From NCBI GenBank assembly GCA_050633365.1, contig JBOEGJ010000003.1:1-64000 (forward strand): a stretch of DNA of 64,000 nucleotides, in the 5' to 3' direction. Within the stretch, counting starts at the first letter, position 1; each line of letters begins with the position of its first letter. The notes beneath the pieces are model-generated. The model searched no databases and was not told the DNA's origin. It saw only the letters and a list, made by a program, of their open reading frames with translations. The position numbers and the translations under genes were made by a program. Shown here piece after piece: positions 1-7,676 of this stretch. The stretch comes from Pseudomaricurvus sp050633365 (GTDB lineage Bacteria; Pseudomonadota; Gammaproteobacteria; Pseudomonadales; Cellvibrionaceae).

Positions 1-121
1 TTAAAGCGATTTGGTTAAATGGTAATCACTGAAATAAAGGAAAGTGGCTTGTGGATAAGCGATCGGCTAGATCTGTTTTTCTACAGGCTCGTTATGTGTC
101 TCTCAACTGGAAGTACGCACC

Positions 122-481
122 ATGAAACAATGGCTTGAAAGAGTTGAAAGCTCTTTATCTAAGGCTCTAGAGGCAATAGAGAACGGTGATGAAATCCCTA
201 AAGAAAATATGTATATGCTCGCACCTTTATTTTATTCTCAAGTGAACAACATGAATAATGAGCAGTTGCTAAGGGAAATGTCAGAAGAAAATGAAGAGCA
301 ATTCAAAGAGGATTGCTCCCATGATGAAAACTCAAAATCTCAGTACAAGTTTCACTATGTATCTTCGTTTTTGAATTGTTACGTTGTTGCCGGAAAAATT
401 GATGAGATGAAGTTCGATAGAATTATGATTTACATAAACGAAAATCTAAACCTCTTTGAAGAAGGTTATGAACCGTACTGA
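122..481 (+). CDS. Hypothetical acidic cassette protein
   Basis: A 119-residue soluble protein with no family that I recognise. It is rich in Glu, Asp and Asn and appears mostly helical, without a signal peptide or membrane segment. The ATG at 122 is preceded by GGAAG at a good ribosome-binding distance. The DNA is more A+T-rich than the housekeeping genes further right, which suggests acquisition by transfer. The stop codon is only a few bases from an attC-like element in the same orientation, so the gene is probably the cargo of an integron cassette. Function unknown. Confidence 0.6.
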   Translation: MKQWLERVESSLSKALEAIENGDEIPKENMYMLAPLFYSQVNNMNNEQLLREMSEENEEQFKEDCSHDENSKSQYKFHYVSSFLNCYVVAGKIDEMKFDRIMIYINENLNLFEEGYEPY

Positions 482-484
482 ACC

Positions 485-577
485 ACATAACAAGCGGCTG
501 TTATCGCCCCTTCGGGGCTGGGACTGCCTTTCCGCTGCTTCGCAGCTCCAAGTCAGCCCCAAAGCCGAGCGTTATGA
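485..577 (+). other. attC-like recombination site
   Basis: The outer ends form an imperfect inverted repeat: ATAACAAGCGGCT (488-500 region) against AGCCGAGCGTTAT (563-575 region), which are the R''/L'' and L'/R' boxes of an attC site with a GTTATGA core at 571. The interior folds on itself: GGGGCTG and CAGCCCC pair, with two small TTCG-looped hairpins (GCCCC-TTCG-GGGC and GCTGC-TTCG-CAGC) and unpaired extra bases on one arm. Length (about 93 bp), the core sequence and position just after a gene stop all fit integron attC sites. Confidence 0.7.
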
Positions 578-583
578 GCTAAG

Positions 584-838
584 TCAGTAGTGATACCGTA
601 GCTGAGCTATAAGAAGGGAGTCTTGATGAATCTTATAAACAATCCGGTGCTCGTCATTAATCCGCCGGGACCAATATCCAGAAAGGGCATGCTTCAATGG
701 CTCTGGCTTTCCTATTCCTTCAAAAGGATCTCTCTGGATCTCTCTGACAAGAGCATTAATGCGTTTAAGTATTTTCTTGTCTGTCTTTTGCCAGTATAGG
801 TAATCTTCCCATGCCTTTTCTGCAAAAATTAATTTCAC
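584..838 (-). CDS. yoeB: YoeB-family mRNA interferase toxin
   Basis: An 84-residue protein, the same length as E. coli YoeB and similar along its whole length, including the ends (MKLI start, RYHY end). YoeB is a ribosome-dependent endoribonuclease that cuts mRNA in the A site when its antitoxin YefM is degraded. The catalytic residues of the family are present: Glu46, Arg65, His83 and the terminal Tyr84. Its ATG overlaps the stop of the upstream antitoxin gene by four bases, so the two are translationally coupled. The pair is antiparallel to the neighbouring cassette gene. Toxin-antitoxin modules are common stabilising cargo in integron arrays. Confidence 0.95.
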   Translation of the reverse strand: MKLIFAEKAWEDYLYWQKTDKKILKRINALVREIQRDPFEGIGKPEPLKHALSGYWSRRINDEHRIVYKIHQDSLLIAQLRYHY

Positions 839-1086
839 TCAATCAATTCCTTTTCCAGTCCATTGCCATCCTCCAGCTCTGCAATGGACTCAATCAGCCG
901 TCGTGTATTCTTCGGGCTTCGAAGCAGGTAGGCAGTTTCTTCCAGAGCTTGGTAGTCGTCCATAGACATCATTACTACTGCGCCTTCACCTTTACGGGTA
1001 ATGGCTATTGGGGCATGGTCGTCGCAAACTTGCTCCATTGTTTTAGCAAGGTTGCTACGGGCGGAAGTATAGCTTATGCTGTCCAT
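835..1086 (-). CDS. yefM: YefM antitoxin (Phd/YefM family)
   Basis: Starting at the ATG at 1086 gives 83 residues, the E. coli YefM length, with the family start MDSISYTSARSNLAKTME. The N-terminal half is the Phd/YefM DNA-binding fold and the acidic C-terminus (ELEDGNGLEKELIE) is the part that wraps the toxin active site. YefM neutralises YoeB and represses its own operon. An in-frame upstream start (1116) would run through the operator and is rejected. The gene overlaps yoeB by four bases. Two TGTACA-type boxes lie just upstream of the chosen start. Confidence 0.95.
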   Translation of the reverse strand: MDSISYTSARSNLAKTMEQVCDDHAPIAITRKGEGAVVMMSMDDYQALEETAYLLRSPKNTRRLIESIAELEDGNGLEKELIE

Positions 1087-1097
1087 TGTTTTGTACC

Positions 1098-1115
1098 TGT
1101 ACGTAAATATGTACA
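1098..1115 (-). promoter_or_regulatory. YefM/YoeB operator (paired TGTACA boxes)
   Basis: TGTAC(G) at 1098-1103 and TGTACA at 1110-1115 sit 12 bp apart centre to centre, immediately upstream of the yefM start. The E. coli yefM-yoeB operator is built from two palindromes with a TGTACA core next to each other, bound by YefM and the YefM-YoeB complex. A third partial box, TGTACC, is at 1092-1097. Confidence 0.7.
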
Positions 1116-1276
1116 TATATTAGCAGCGCATAAGAATACCTGCAAGCGGGACACGACTTAAAAGTTCAAACAGTGATTAGACGTATCCCATTTTCATTTG
1201 GCAGGATAGAATGAGTAGCCGGATAACTATTGCGTGTCCTTTAGCCCAGTAGCCAACCACTACACACGACTCCAAT

Positions 1277-1576
1277 ATGGCCAGTAACGATAGCTCATCC
1301 TCATCGATTACCTGCTCGAGCTGTAAAGCCTGTTGCTGTCGTTTAGAGGTGATGATAATTACCGATACCGGTGTACCCGAAGAGTATATTGCCGTTGATG
1401 AATGGGGGGCGGAGACCATGTTGCGCCTGGATGACGGTTGGTGCTCCGCCCTCGATAGAGAGACGTATCTGTGTACGGTCTACGACAAAAGACCTTGGAT
1501 TTGTCGCGAGTTTGAAATGGGCTCCTACGAGTGTGAACAGGAAAGAGCCACAGTTGTGCACATTGTTGAGTCTTAA
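1277..1576 (+). CDS. YkgJ-like Cys-cluster (zinc/iron-chelating) protein
   Basis: A 99-residue protein with a CxxCxxCCC cluster at residues 13-21, followed by single cysteines in WCSAL, YLCTVYDKRPWICREF and YECEQ. This pattern, especially the C-x-VYDxRPxxCRxF motif, is that of the YkgJ/UPF0153 putative metal-chelating family. The function of the family is not established. The ATG at 1277 has no strong ribosome-binding site, so the true start could differ. No partner gene is adjacent; it sits in an accessory stretch between the YefM/YoeB pair and a gene remnant. Confidence 0.7.
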   Translation: MASNDSSSSSITCSSCKACCCRLEVMIITDTGVPEEYIAVDEWGAETMLRLDDGWCSALDRETYLCTVYDKRPWICREFEMGSYECEQERATVVHIVES

Positions 1577-1610
1577 TGGTGCTCGGTAACGCTATCGGCC
1601 TCCTGACGCT

Positions 1611-1730
1611 TTAGCTCCCATCGGTGAACACCGGCGTTCTCTTTTCCAATAATGCCATCATCCCCTGTTGGTTTTCACTGCTGCCCAAGGTGTTGATCAC
1701 CGCTTCACCCTCCCTTACGACAACTTCACG
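1611..1730 (-). pseudogene. Enoyl-CoA hydratase/isomerase C-terminal remnant
   Basis: Reading the minus strand from about 1730 to the stop at 1611 gives some 39 residues ending EKRTPVFTDGS, preceded by SSENQQGMMALL. This matches the usual C-terminus of enoyl-CoA hydratase/isomerase proteins (S-E-D-x-x-E-G-x-x-A-F-L-E-K-R-x-P-x-F). Upstream the frame is broken by a stop and no remaining hydratase core is seen, so this looks like a decayed 3' end rather than a gene. Confidence 0.5.
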
Positions 1731-2275
1731 GCTCTGTCAGCTTCGATAAGCTCCGGCGCAGTCGATTTTTTTACACGAAACATCATGTTTAGAGAATGTT
1801 GCCGCCCCACAGGACAGGCTTACTACGGCCTGGCTCGTTGCTAACGTTCATCTTGGGGGCTGGTCTTGGCAAGTATTTCCCGCAGCTTGGAGGCAGTGAC
1901 AGCAATTGGTTAACACTAAATCGCATTGTTGTGTCTAAGTAATTTCATCGGCATAGAGAAATTTACGGATGTTTTCTCTGGGCCAGTAGGCTCTTTGATA
2001 ATCTGACCGACATGAAGAAACACTAGAAGATATTATTTTGCCGACTTAGACTCAGGTCACAACCCAAACGAAAAAGGCTTCTAGGCGCGCGAGGCAATGG
2101 GTTTTGGGGTGTTGGTATTAGATTGAGGCGTTTTTTGTAAAAGCTAATGTCTGATGATTATTTGTTGATTGGTTTAATTGCTTTTACCTTTTGCCGCTGA
2201 TTGTAGTAAAACGGATTTTTCTATATCTTCCTTCTATTTTTCCTGTACGTTTACTAATTTTTTTGAGCTAGGTCG
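1731..2275. other. Intergenic stretch, no gene recognised
   Basis: No open frame with a recognisable product or convincing start was found on either strand. The left part may be further degraded sequence connected with the hydratase remnant; the right part, before 2276, is A+T-rich and could carry the promoter of the next gene. Confidence 0.5.
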
Positions 2276-2785
2276 ATGATTAAGATACCCAATAAACATA
2301 ATCTCACACCAATTAGAGTATTTGGGGTTGTCTTTTTGTGTATGGGGTTGGCCGCCGTCTTCACTGAAACCCCATTCTCAATGGCGCGCTGTGTGGCGGT
2401 TGTATTGATTTCCTATATTTTTATAGGGATTTCAATCTCAACAAGTGTAGATTCCAAAAAGGTAGTGAAAAAACGCGGATGGTTTTTCCCGTTCTTTAAG
2501 ACTGAGTACAGTCAACTTAAGAGAATAGAGCTTAGATCGAAATACATTTATCAGGAAGGTTATGGTATGCCATCCTATTTCGCTTTTTATGTTGGCGTTG
2601 TCAATGGCCCGTTTAATCAGTTTGTGGATTTAAGTTGGGGCGTTGAAGAGACTGATGACGGAATGGGCTATAGCCAGTTTGTAGATCGTCTAAAACAGTT
2701 AACCGGGCTTCCGGTCTCGATTTCAGAAGAGTTTGAGCGAGAGTTCGAGCAGCGCTATGGCTACCCGTTTTTGGAGCCCGTGTAA
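2276..2785 (+). CDS. Hypothetical two-helix membrane protein
   Basis: A 169-residue protein that I do not recognise. Two hydrophobic segments (about residues 14-30 and 36-55) are followed by a charged, strand-rich cytoplasmic portion, with a basic KKRGWFFPFFK stretch right after the second helix. This arrangement resembles small membrane-anchored proteins with a PH-like domain, but that is only an impression. It stands alone, ends 9 bp before a strong terminator and lies in the accessory left end of the window. Confidence 0.6.
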   Translation: MIKIPNKHNLTPIRVFGVVFLCMGLAAVFTETPFSMARCVAVVLISYIFIGISISTSVDSKKVVKKRGWFFPFFKTEYSQLKRIELRSKYIYQEGYGMPSYFAFYVGVVNGPFNQFVDLSWGVEETDDGMGYSQFVDRLKQLTGLPVSISEEFEREFEQRYGYPFLEPV

Positions 2786-2793
2786 TTGGCGAA

Positions 2794-2850
2794 CTGGCTA
2801 TCAATTGCCAATTGGGGTTTTCGTTGGCGATTGATAGTCAGCGTTTTTCT
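2794..2850 (+). terminator. Rho-independent terminator after the membrane protein gene
   Basis: CTATCAATTGCCAA (2798-2811) pairs with TTGGCGATTGATAG (2824-2837) with one wobble, and the stem can be extended outward by CTGG/TCAG. The hairpin is followed by CGTTTTTCT. It starts 9 bp after the stop of the 2276-2785 gene. Confidence 0.75.
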
Positions 2851-2893
2851 ATATGGCGTTCTTCGATATGGCGTTTTCTAGATGTTGTCCGAT

Positions 2894-5122
2894 TTACGAC
2901 GGATCGCTAACTGAATCGGGGTTTATCGGATGCTTACCCAGAGAGCCATAGCTGCGCTCTGACTGATTGCCGTTGTTGCGACTGGTATCGTTTCTCTGCC
3001 ACTTGAAAAATCGACCTACCCAAGCGATTAAGGCCTCGGGTTTTCTCGCGCGCTTCCACTCACCGGCGACGTATTTATTCATCTCGCTCAAGGTTGGATA
3101 AATATGAATGGTTCCCAAAATTTTGTTGAGACCAATGCCGTGTTTCATCGCCAGCACATATTCAGCGATTAAGTCGCCAGCTTGTTCCCCGACGATAGTG
3201 ACCCCTAGGATTTTGTCTTTCCCAGGTTTGGTCAACACTTTAATAAAGCCGTGAGCTTCTTCATCGGCGATTGCGCGGTCCAGCTCTGCGACATCGAAAG
3301 TGGTGACTTCGTAGGCGATGTTTTGCTCTTTCGCTTCTTGTTCATTGAGTCCGACTCTGGCCACCTCGGGTTCTGTGAAGGTTGCCCAAGGGATCACTGA
3401 ATAATCAACTTTGAACTTCTTAAATCGACCAAATAGCGCGTTGACGGCAGCGTACCACGCTTGGTGGGCCGAGGTGTGGGTGAATTGATAGGGGCCTACC
3501 ACGTCGCCTACGGCGTAGATGTTTGGATACTTGGTTTGCAGGTATTCGTTCACCGCCAAAGTACCATTAGGGTTCGTTTCGACACCGAGCTCTTCTAGGC
3601 CAAAGCCTTGGCTGTTCGCGGCTCGACCGACGGCCACCAATACTTGATCAAACTCAATCGATACCAACTCGCCTTTGTGTTCACAAATTAGTGTCTTGAC
3701 GCCATTGTCGATTTTGAATTCCAGCGCTTTGTGATCGAGGCGAAGATCTACCCCTTCTTCAACAAATCGTTTTTGCACGGCGAGGGAAACGTCCTCGTCT
3801 TCGCGAATCATCAGCCGTGGAAGCATTTCGATTTGTGTGACTTGGCTGCCCAGACGCGAAAAGCTCTGGGTTAGTTCGCAACCGATGGGGCCGCCGCCGA
3901 GCACAATTAATCGCTCAGGTTGTTGTTGCAATTGCCACAGGTTATCGGAGGTTAAGATATCGATATCTTCAATACCTTTGATCGGTGGAACAAACGGGCG
4001 AGCGCCGGTGGCGACAACGATATTGCGGGTGGTAATGGTAGTGCCGTTCACCTCGACAGTGTAGGGCGAGGTGATCTTGCCTTCACCTTCAACCACGTTG
4101 ACGCCCAGTTCACTGTAGCGCTCGATTGAATCGTGGGGCTCGATGGCTTTTATGATGCGGTGAACACGATTCATAACATCCGAAAATTCGAAGTTCGCGG
4201 TGGCTGTGCTAAACCCCAGAGCCGTTGATCGATTAACGTCGTTCATAAACTTGGCGGAACGAATAATGGCCTTGGAAGGCACACAGCCAGTATTCAGGCA
4301 GTCGCCACCCATTTGATGTTTTTCGATCAGGGTAACTTTGGCGTCTACCACGGCGGCAATGTACGAGGTTACCAATCCTCCGGAACCCGCACCCAACACC
4401 ACAAGATCTTCATCAAAATGTTTGGGTTTACTAAATTCCTTGTAAACTTGACGGCTTTTAATGGCGGCTAAGGAGCGCTTGGCGATAATCGGAAAGATGC
4501 CCAATAATACAAAGGAGGCAATAATCGCGGGGGACAAAATACCGCTGAGCGTTTCGATTTTTGCGATTTGGGTGCCGGCATTCACAAACACGGCGGTGCC
4601 CGCGAGCATCCCCACTTGACTGACCCAGAAGAAGGTTCGTGCGGGCATCTTGGTTAAACCCATAACCAAATTAATCACAAAAAATGGAACCACAGGCACT
4701 AGGCGCAAAGTAAATAAGTAGAAAGCGCCTTCCTTTTCGATACCGGCATTGATGGACTTTAGTTGATCTGCAAAGCGCGTTTGAATCGAATCGCGCAGCA
4801 GTACCCTTGATACCAGCATGGCCAGTGTTGCGCCGATGGTCGAGGCAAAAGATACGATCAACAGCCCTTCCATCAGGCCAAAGATAGCCCCCGCAATGAG
4901 CGTCATGATCGCCGCCCCTGGAATCGATAGAGCAGTGACGATCACATAGCCGAGTAAAAACAGCAGGGCACTGGTCAAGTGGTTGTTGCTGACGTATTCA
5001 TTGACCAGACTTTGTTGCGTTTTGAAGTATTCGAGATTCAAATACTGGCTTACATCAAAGTAGTAGATGGCGAAGAGCGCGGCCGCTAGTGCCATGATCA
5101 GAATAATCTTGCCTTTGTTCAT
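2894..5122 (-). CDS. TVP38/DedA-type membrane domain fused to a MerA-like FAD oxidoreductase
   Basis: 742 residues. The first 225 or so form a multi-helix SNARE-associated (TVP38/VTT) membrane domain. From about residue 240 a class I pyridine-nucleotide disulfide oxidoreductase begins with the FAD-binding GAGSGG and the redox pair MGGDCLNTGCVPSKA; the NAD(P) site is VLGGGPIGCEL, and AVGDVVGPYQFTH is the second FAD motif. In glutathione or lipoamide reductases the C-terminal motif is H-P-T-x-x-E; here it is Y-P-T-L-S-E, so the usual catalytic His is Tyr. The natural substrate of this fusion family is not known. A DUF1499 gene lies 65 bp upstream on the same strand and is probably co-transcribed. 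A Ser/Asn-rich tail follows the enzyme domain. Confidence 0.9.
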   Translation of the reverse strand: MNKGKIILIMALAAALFAIYYFDVSQYLNLEYFKTQQSLVNEYVSNNHLTSALLFLLGYVIVTALSIPGAAIMTLIAGAIFGLMEGLLIVSFASTIGATLAMLVSRVLLRDSIQTRFADQLKSINAGIEKEGAFYLFTLRLVPVVPFFVINLVMGLTKMPARTFFWVSQVGMLAGTAVFVNAGTQIAKIETLSGILSPAIIASFVLLGIFPIIAKRSLAAIKSRQVYKEFSKPKHFDEDLVVLGAGSGGLVTSYIAAVVDAKVTLIEKHQMGGDCLNTGCVPSKAIIRSAKFMNDVNRSTALGFSTATANFEFSDVMNRVHRIIKAIEPHDSIERYSELGVNVVEGEGKITSPYTVEVNGTTITTRNIVVATGARPFVPPIKGIEDIDILTSDNLWQLQQQPERLIVLGGGPIGCELTQSFSRLGSQVTQIEMLPRLMIREDEDVSLAVQKRFVEEGVDLRLDHKALEFKIDNGVKTLICEHKGELVSIEFDQVLVAVGRAANSQGFGLEELGVETNPNGTLAVNEYLQTKYPNIYAVGDVVGPYQFTHTSAHQAWYAAVNALFGRFKKFKVDYSVIPWATFTEPEVARVGLNEQEAKEQNIAYEVTTFDVAELDRAIADEEAHGFIKVLTKPGKDKILGVTIVGEQAGDLIAEYVLAMKHGIGLNKILGTIHIYPTLSEMNKYVAGEWKRARKPEALIAWVGRFFKWQRNDTSRNNGNQSERSYGSLGKHPINPDSVSDPS

Positions 5123-5187
5123 GCTGTCTCTCGTTGAATGTTAAAGATCGTTGTTTAAACCAAATCGACCAGCTATCAGAATGCTGT

Positions 5188-5637
5188 TTACTTCGTGTAG
5201 AGGGCACTAAATGATTCATAGCGTTGGCGGTTCACGCCCATGTCGGAATAGCCTGCTCGCGACTGCGACCGAAAATGAACGAGTTGGGTCTGTTCGTCGA
5301 GCAAGATTTCCACGTCATCGTGATAGCGCATGGTCGGGGTAGTGAAAATGGTATAGATATAGTGACTCTCTTGCGTTTGTATTTCGTTATTGCCCATAGC
5401 GGCTAACACTTCTGTAACTGCTGCCAAGGTTTGGCTGGTATTTCCTTGGTAGGCGAGCGCTTCAACCTGTTTGTCCTTTTGCGTGGTCTGGCTCGATACG
5501 GCATTTGGTTTCGACGGCATAGGCGCTAGCTTTCCGTTCTTATGGCCGAGGTGAGTCGGCGCTTTCATATTTTGTAGAGTAAGCATAGCGGCGAAAGCGG
5601 CCACTAGCGCGGCAATGATAATAACAGCGGTTTTCAT
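5188..5637 (-). CDS. DUF1499 family exported/membrane-anchored protein
   Basis: 149 residues. An N-terminal hydrophobic segment (residues 3-22) is an anchor or signal peptide. The remainder carries the DUF1499 pattern: a stretch beginning SQTLAAVTEVL, a YTIFTTPTMRYHDDVE strand region and the conserved FRSQSRAGYSDMGVNRQR near the end. The family has no defined function. It is upstream of, and on the same strand as, the TVP38-oxidoreductase fusion, with which it probably forms an operon. Confidence 0.85.
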   Translation of the reverse strand: MKTAVIIIAALVAAFAAMLTLQNMKAPTHLGHKNGKLAPMPSKPNAVSSQTTQKDKQVEALAYQGNTSQTLAAVTEVLAAMGNNEIQTQESHYIYTIFTTPTMRYHDDVEILLDEQTQLVHFRSQSRAGYSDMGVNRQRYESFSALYTK

Positions 5638-5889
5638 AGAAGCTCTCTTATGAGTGTGGTTAAAGGGTAAAGTTTAGCGGTATATTAATTTTGCATTATT
5701 TAATTGTGTACAATTTAGTTGTTTTTGTCATCGGTGTCAATAAGGTCGTATCGGGGAAACGGTGATAAGGGGGGCGAGAAAGGTGGGGGCAGATAGAGGC
5801 GAAAGGGAAGCAGGTGAGACAGATTCAGGGGGTGGATCGAGTAGATGGATGGCTGCATCCCGGTAGTTGAGATTGGGAATTTTAAGGTT

Positions 5890-6765
5890 TTATCGATCGA
5901 CGCCGGCAAATAAGGCTTCAACAAAACACTTAACGCTGGCGCTTTGCAGCCCGCGGCTGGGTAATATCAAGTTAAGGTCCACCGGTTGCATGTTGTAGTC
6001 GGGCAGCAGAGGCTTGAGACTGCCATCGGCCACAGCGTCTTGGCTGAATAGGTCGGGAAGCATACAAATACCCACGCCTTCTAGTGCTAACTTTTTGGCG
6101 AAGCTGACGTCGGTCACCTGCACAAAGGGCTGCGGTGAAATTCGATGCTCACGAGATCCCTTCATAAAGGTCCATTGAGCAGTGTATTCAGAAACTAGGC
6201 AGCGATGGGAGCGTAAATCGCTCGGCGCCAAGGGCTCACCGTGTTCCTCTAGATAGCTAGCGCTCGCCAGTAATCGTCGTGGGCTGCTGATGATCTTTCT
6301 GGCGATGAGTGTTGAGTCTTCCAATGCCCCAAAACGAAAGGCGAGATCGAATCCCTCTTTGATCAGATCGACGCGATTATTGGCTGAGATAAGCTGCAAT
6401 TTAACCTTTGGGTAGCGGCGACTGTAATCAATGATCAGCTCGCTGAGGAAGCTCTCTGACATGGCAAACGGACAGCTTATCCTAAGCGACCCTTGTGGTT
6501 CTTGCTGCAAACCGTGGATGAGTTGAGCTGCGTCTTCTGCGGTTTCAAGCATCTGCTGGCAGCGGGGAAGCAGTTGCCGGCCTTGTTCTGTGAGCGTGAG
6601 CTGACGGGTGGTTCTGTGTAAAAGTTTCACGCCCAGATGTTCTTCTAGCTCGCGAAGCTTCAGGCTAACGGTGGATTTGGGTAGCTTCAATCGCTCTGCC
6701 GCCTTTGAGAAGCTACCGTGAAGGGCGATCTGGGCAAAAATAGCCATGTGGTTGTAAAGTAGCAT
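5890..6765 (-). CDS. LysR-family transcriptional regulator
   Basis: 291 residues with an N-terminal winged helix-turn-helix (GSFSKAAERLKLPKSTVSLKLRELEEHLG region, residues 17-45) and a LysR substrate-binding domain thereafter, similar in layout to the CrgA/DsdC-like subgroup. It is divergent from a glutathione transferase gene, the usual arrangement in which a LysR protein controls the neighbour and itself from the shared gap. The inducer cannot be read from the sequence. The ATG at 6765 is in the expected place just before the helix-turn-helix. Confidence 0.92.
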   Translation of the reverse strand: MLLYNHMAIFAQIALHGSFSKAAERLKLPKSTVSLKLRELEEHLGVKLLHRTTRQLTLTEQGRQLLPRCQQMLETAEDAAQLIHGLQQEPQGSLRISCPFAMSESFLSELIIDYSRRYPKVKLQLISANNRVDLIKEGFDLAFRFGALEDSTLIARKIISSPRRLLASASYLEEHGEPLAPSDLRSHRCLVSEYTAQWTFMKGSREHRISPQPFVQVTDVSFAKKLALEGVGICMLPDLFSQDAVADGSLKPLLPDYNMQPVDLNLILPSRGLQSASVKCFVEALFAGVDR

Positions 6766-6829
6766 TGTTCGTTATCTTGCACAGCTAATTCATATTTTGC
6801 ATATTATCAGCGGCGCAGTGATGGAGTAA

Positions 6830-6847
6830 ATTGTTTGCTAATGCAAT
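6830..6847. promoter_or_regulatory. Possible LysR operator in the divergent gap
   Basis: ATTG-N10-CAAT is an inverted repeat in the 100 bp gap between the LysR gene and the glutathione transferase gene. It is of the T-N11-A class bound by LysR proteins, but it is a single short motif seen by eye. Confidence 0.3.
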
Positions 6848-6869
6848 AACTCGCGACAGGAAATCAAAT

Positions 6870-7676
6870 ATGAACAATGGCAAGGCGCCCGAGCTGCAAT
6901 TGTGGACCGCAGCCACTCCCAATGGCTGGAAGATTAGTATTCTACTGGAAGAGTTGATTGAGGCCGGTGTGGTTCTTCCACAGCTCGATGTTCGATCGGT
7001 TGATTTGTTTTCTGGCGAGCAGTTTTCCGAAGCCTTTAGCGCCATTAATCCCAATCAAAAAATTCCCGCGTTAGTTCATGGAAATATCTCGATGATGGAG
7101 AGCTGCTCGATACTGCTGTATCTGGCTGAGACATTTCCGTCGCCGCTGCTGCCACAAGGTTCCTCGCGTTGGTCTGCGATTCAGTGGGTATTTTGGCAGG
7201 CGGCCAACTTGGGGCCGACGTTTGGCAACAAGTTGAGCTATACGCGCTATATGGACTCGGTTCCCGAGGCGCAAAAAGTTCATCCACTGCAGCGCTTTAA
7301 TGCCGAAGCCCAGCGATTGCTAGGGGTGTTGGACAAACAGTTGCAGTCAGGTGGCCCCTACCTTTGTGGCGAAAATTTCACCGTTGCGGATATCGCTTGT
7401 TACCCTTGGATAAGGGGTTGGAAGTGGAGCAAAATTGATATTACTGGGCATCAATACCTTGTCGCTTGGCTGGCACGAGTGAGCGCTAGGCCCGGCGTTG
7501 AGCGAGGTGTTACCTATGGCGCGCCAAAGGGGCAGGCCCATCAGTGGAATGCCGATATCAAGGAGAAGTACCGTCGCGCCGGCAGCCGTATCGCCTCAAC
7601 CCAAAATATTACGGGGGCTGCGAGGGGCGATAATCTCGGCGATGCAAAGTCTGAACAGGGGGCCTCAAATGCGTGA
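6870..7676 (+). CDS. Glutathione S-transferase family protein
   Basis: 268 residues from the ATG at 6870, which has an ACAGGA ribosome-binding site 8 bases upstream; a longer reading from 6831 lacks one. The thioredoxin-like N-terminal domain contains TPNGWKISILLEEL, the Thr-Pro-Asn-Gly signature of the Ure2p/YfcG/YghU-type enzymes, and NPNQKIPALVH plus MESCSILLYL, the glutathione-binding motifs. The helical C-terminal domain holds FTVADIACYPW. YfcG-type enzymes act as glutathione-dependent disulfide reductases or peroxidases. It overlaps the start of a glutathione-utilising isomerase gene, so both are likely produced together under the divergent LysR regulator. Confidence 0.9.
   Translation: MNNGKAPELQLWTAATPNGWKISILLEELIEAGVVLPQLDVRSVDLFSGEQFSEAFSAINPNQKIPALVHGNISMMESCSILLYLAETFPSPLLPQGSSRWSAIQWVFWQAANLGPTFGNKLSYTRYMDSVPEAQKVHPLQRFNAEAQRLLGVLDKQLQSGGPYLCGENFTVADIACYPWIRGWKWSKIDITGHQYLVAWLARVSARPGVERGVTYGAPKGQAHQWNADIKEKYRRAGSRIASTQNITGAARGDNLGDAKSEQGASNA

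Larger units (their letters stand above)
91..577 (+). mobile_element. Putative integron gene cassette
   Basis: A single short gene is followed directly by an attC-like element, the standard make-up of a mobile gene cassette. A GTTATGT core at 91-97 and a second GTTATGA core at 571-577 bracket the unit, as expected for two successive recombination points. No integrase gene is visible; it could lie to the left of the window. The left boundary is weaker than the right because no partner inverse core for the GTTATGT at 91 is seen within the first 90 bases. Confidence 0.55.

Noticed and set aside
91..97. GTTATGT as part of a second complete attC site
   Set aside because: No matching inverse core or internal fold was found in bases 1-90; it is kept only as a possible cassette boundary.
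811..1161. Plus-strand 116-codon frame across the toxin-antitoxin pair
   Set aside because: It is the antisense shadow of yefM, with no ribosome-binding site and no family resemblance.
1577..1640. GGTAACGC...GGCGTTC as a further attC
   Set aside because: The arms match only in a few bases and there is no internal folding; the region reads better as a hydratase remnant on the minus strand.
5715..5924. 69-codon minus-strand frame after the LysR gene
   Set aside because: Pro/Leu-rich low-quality translation overlapping the LysR 3' end in another frame.
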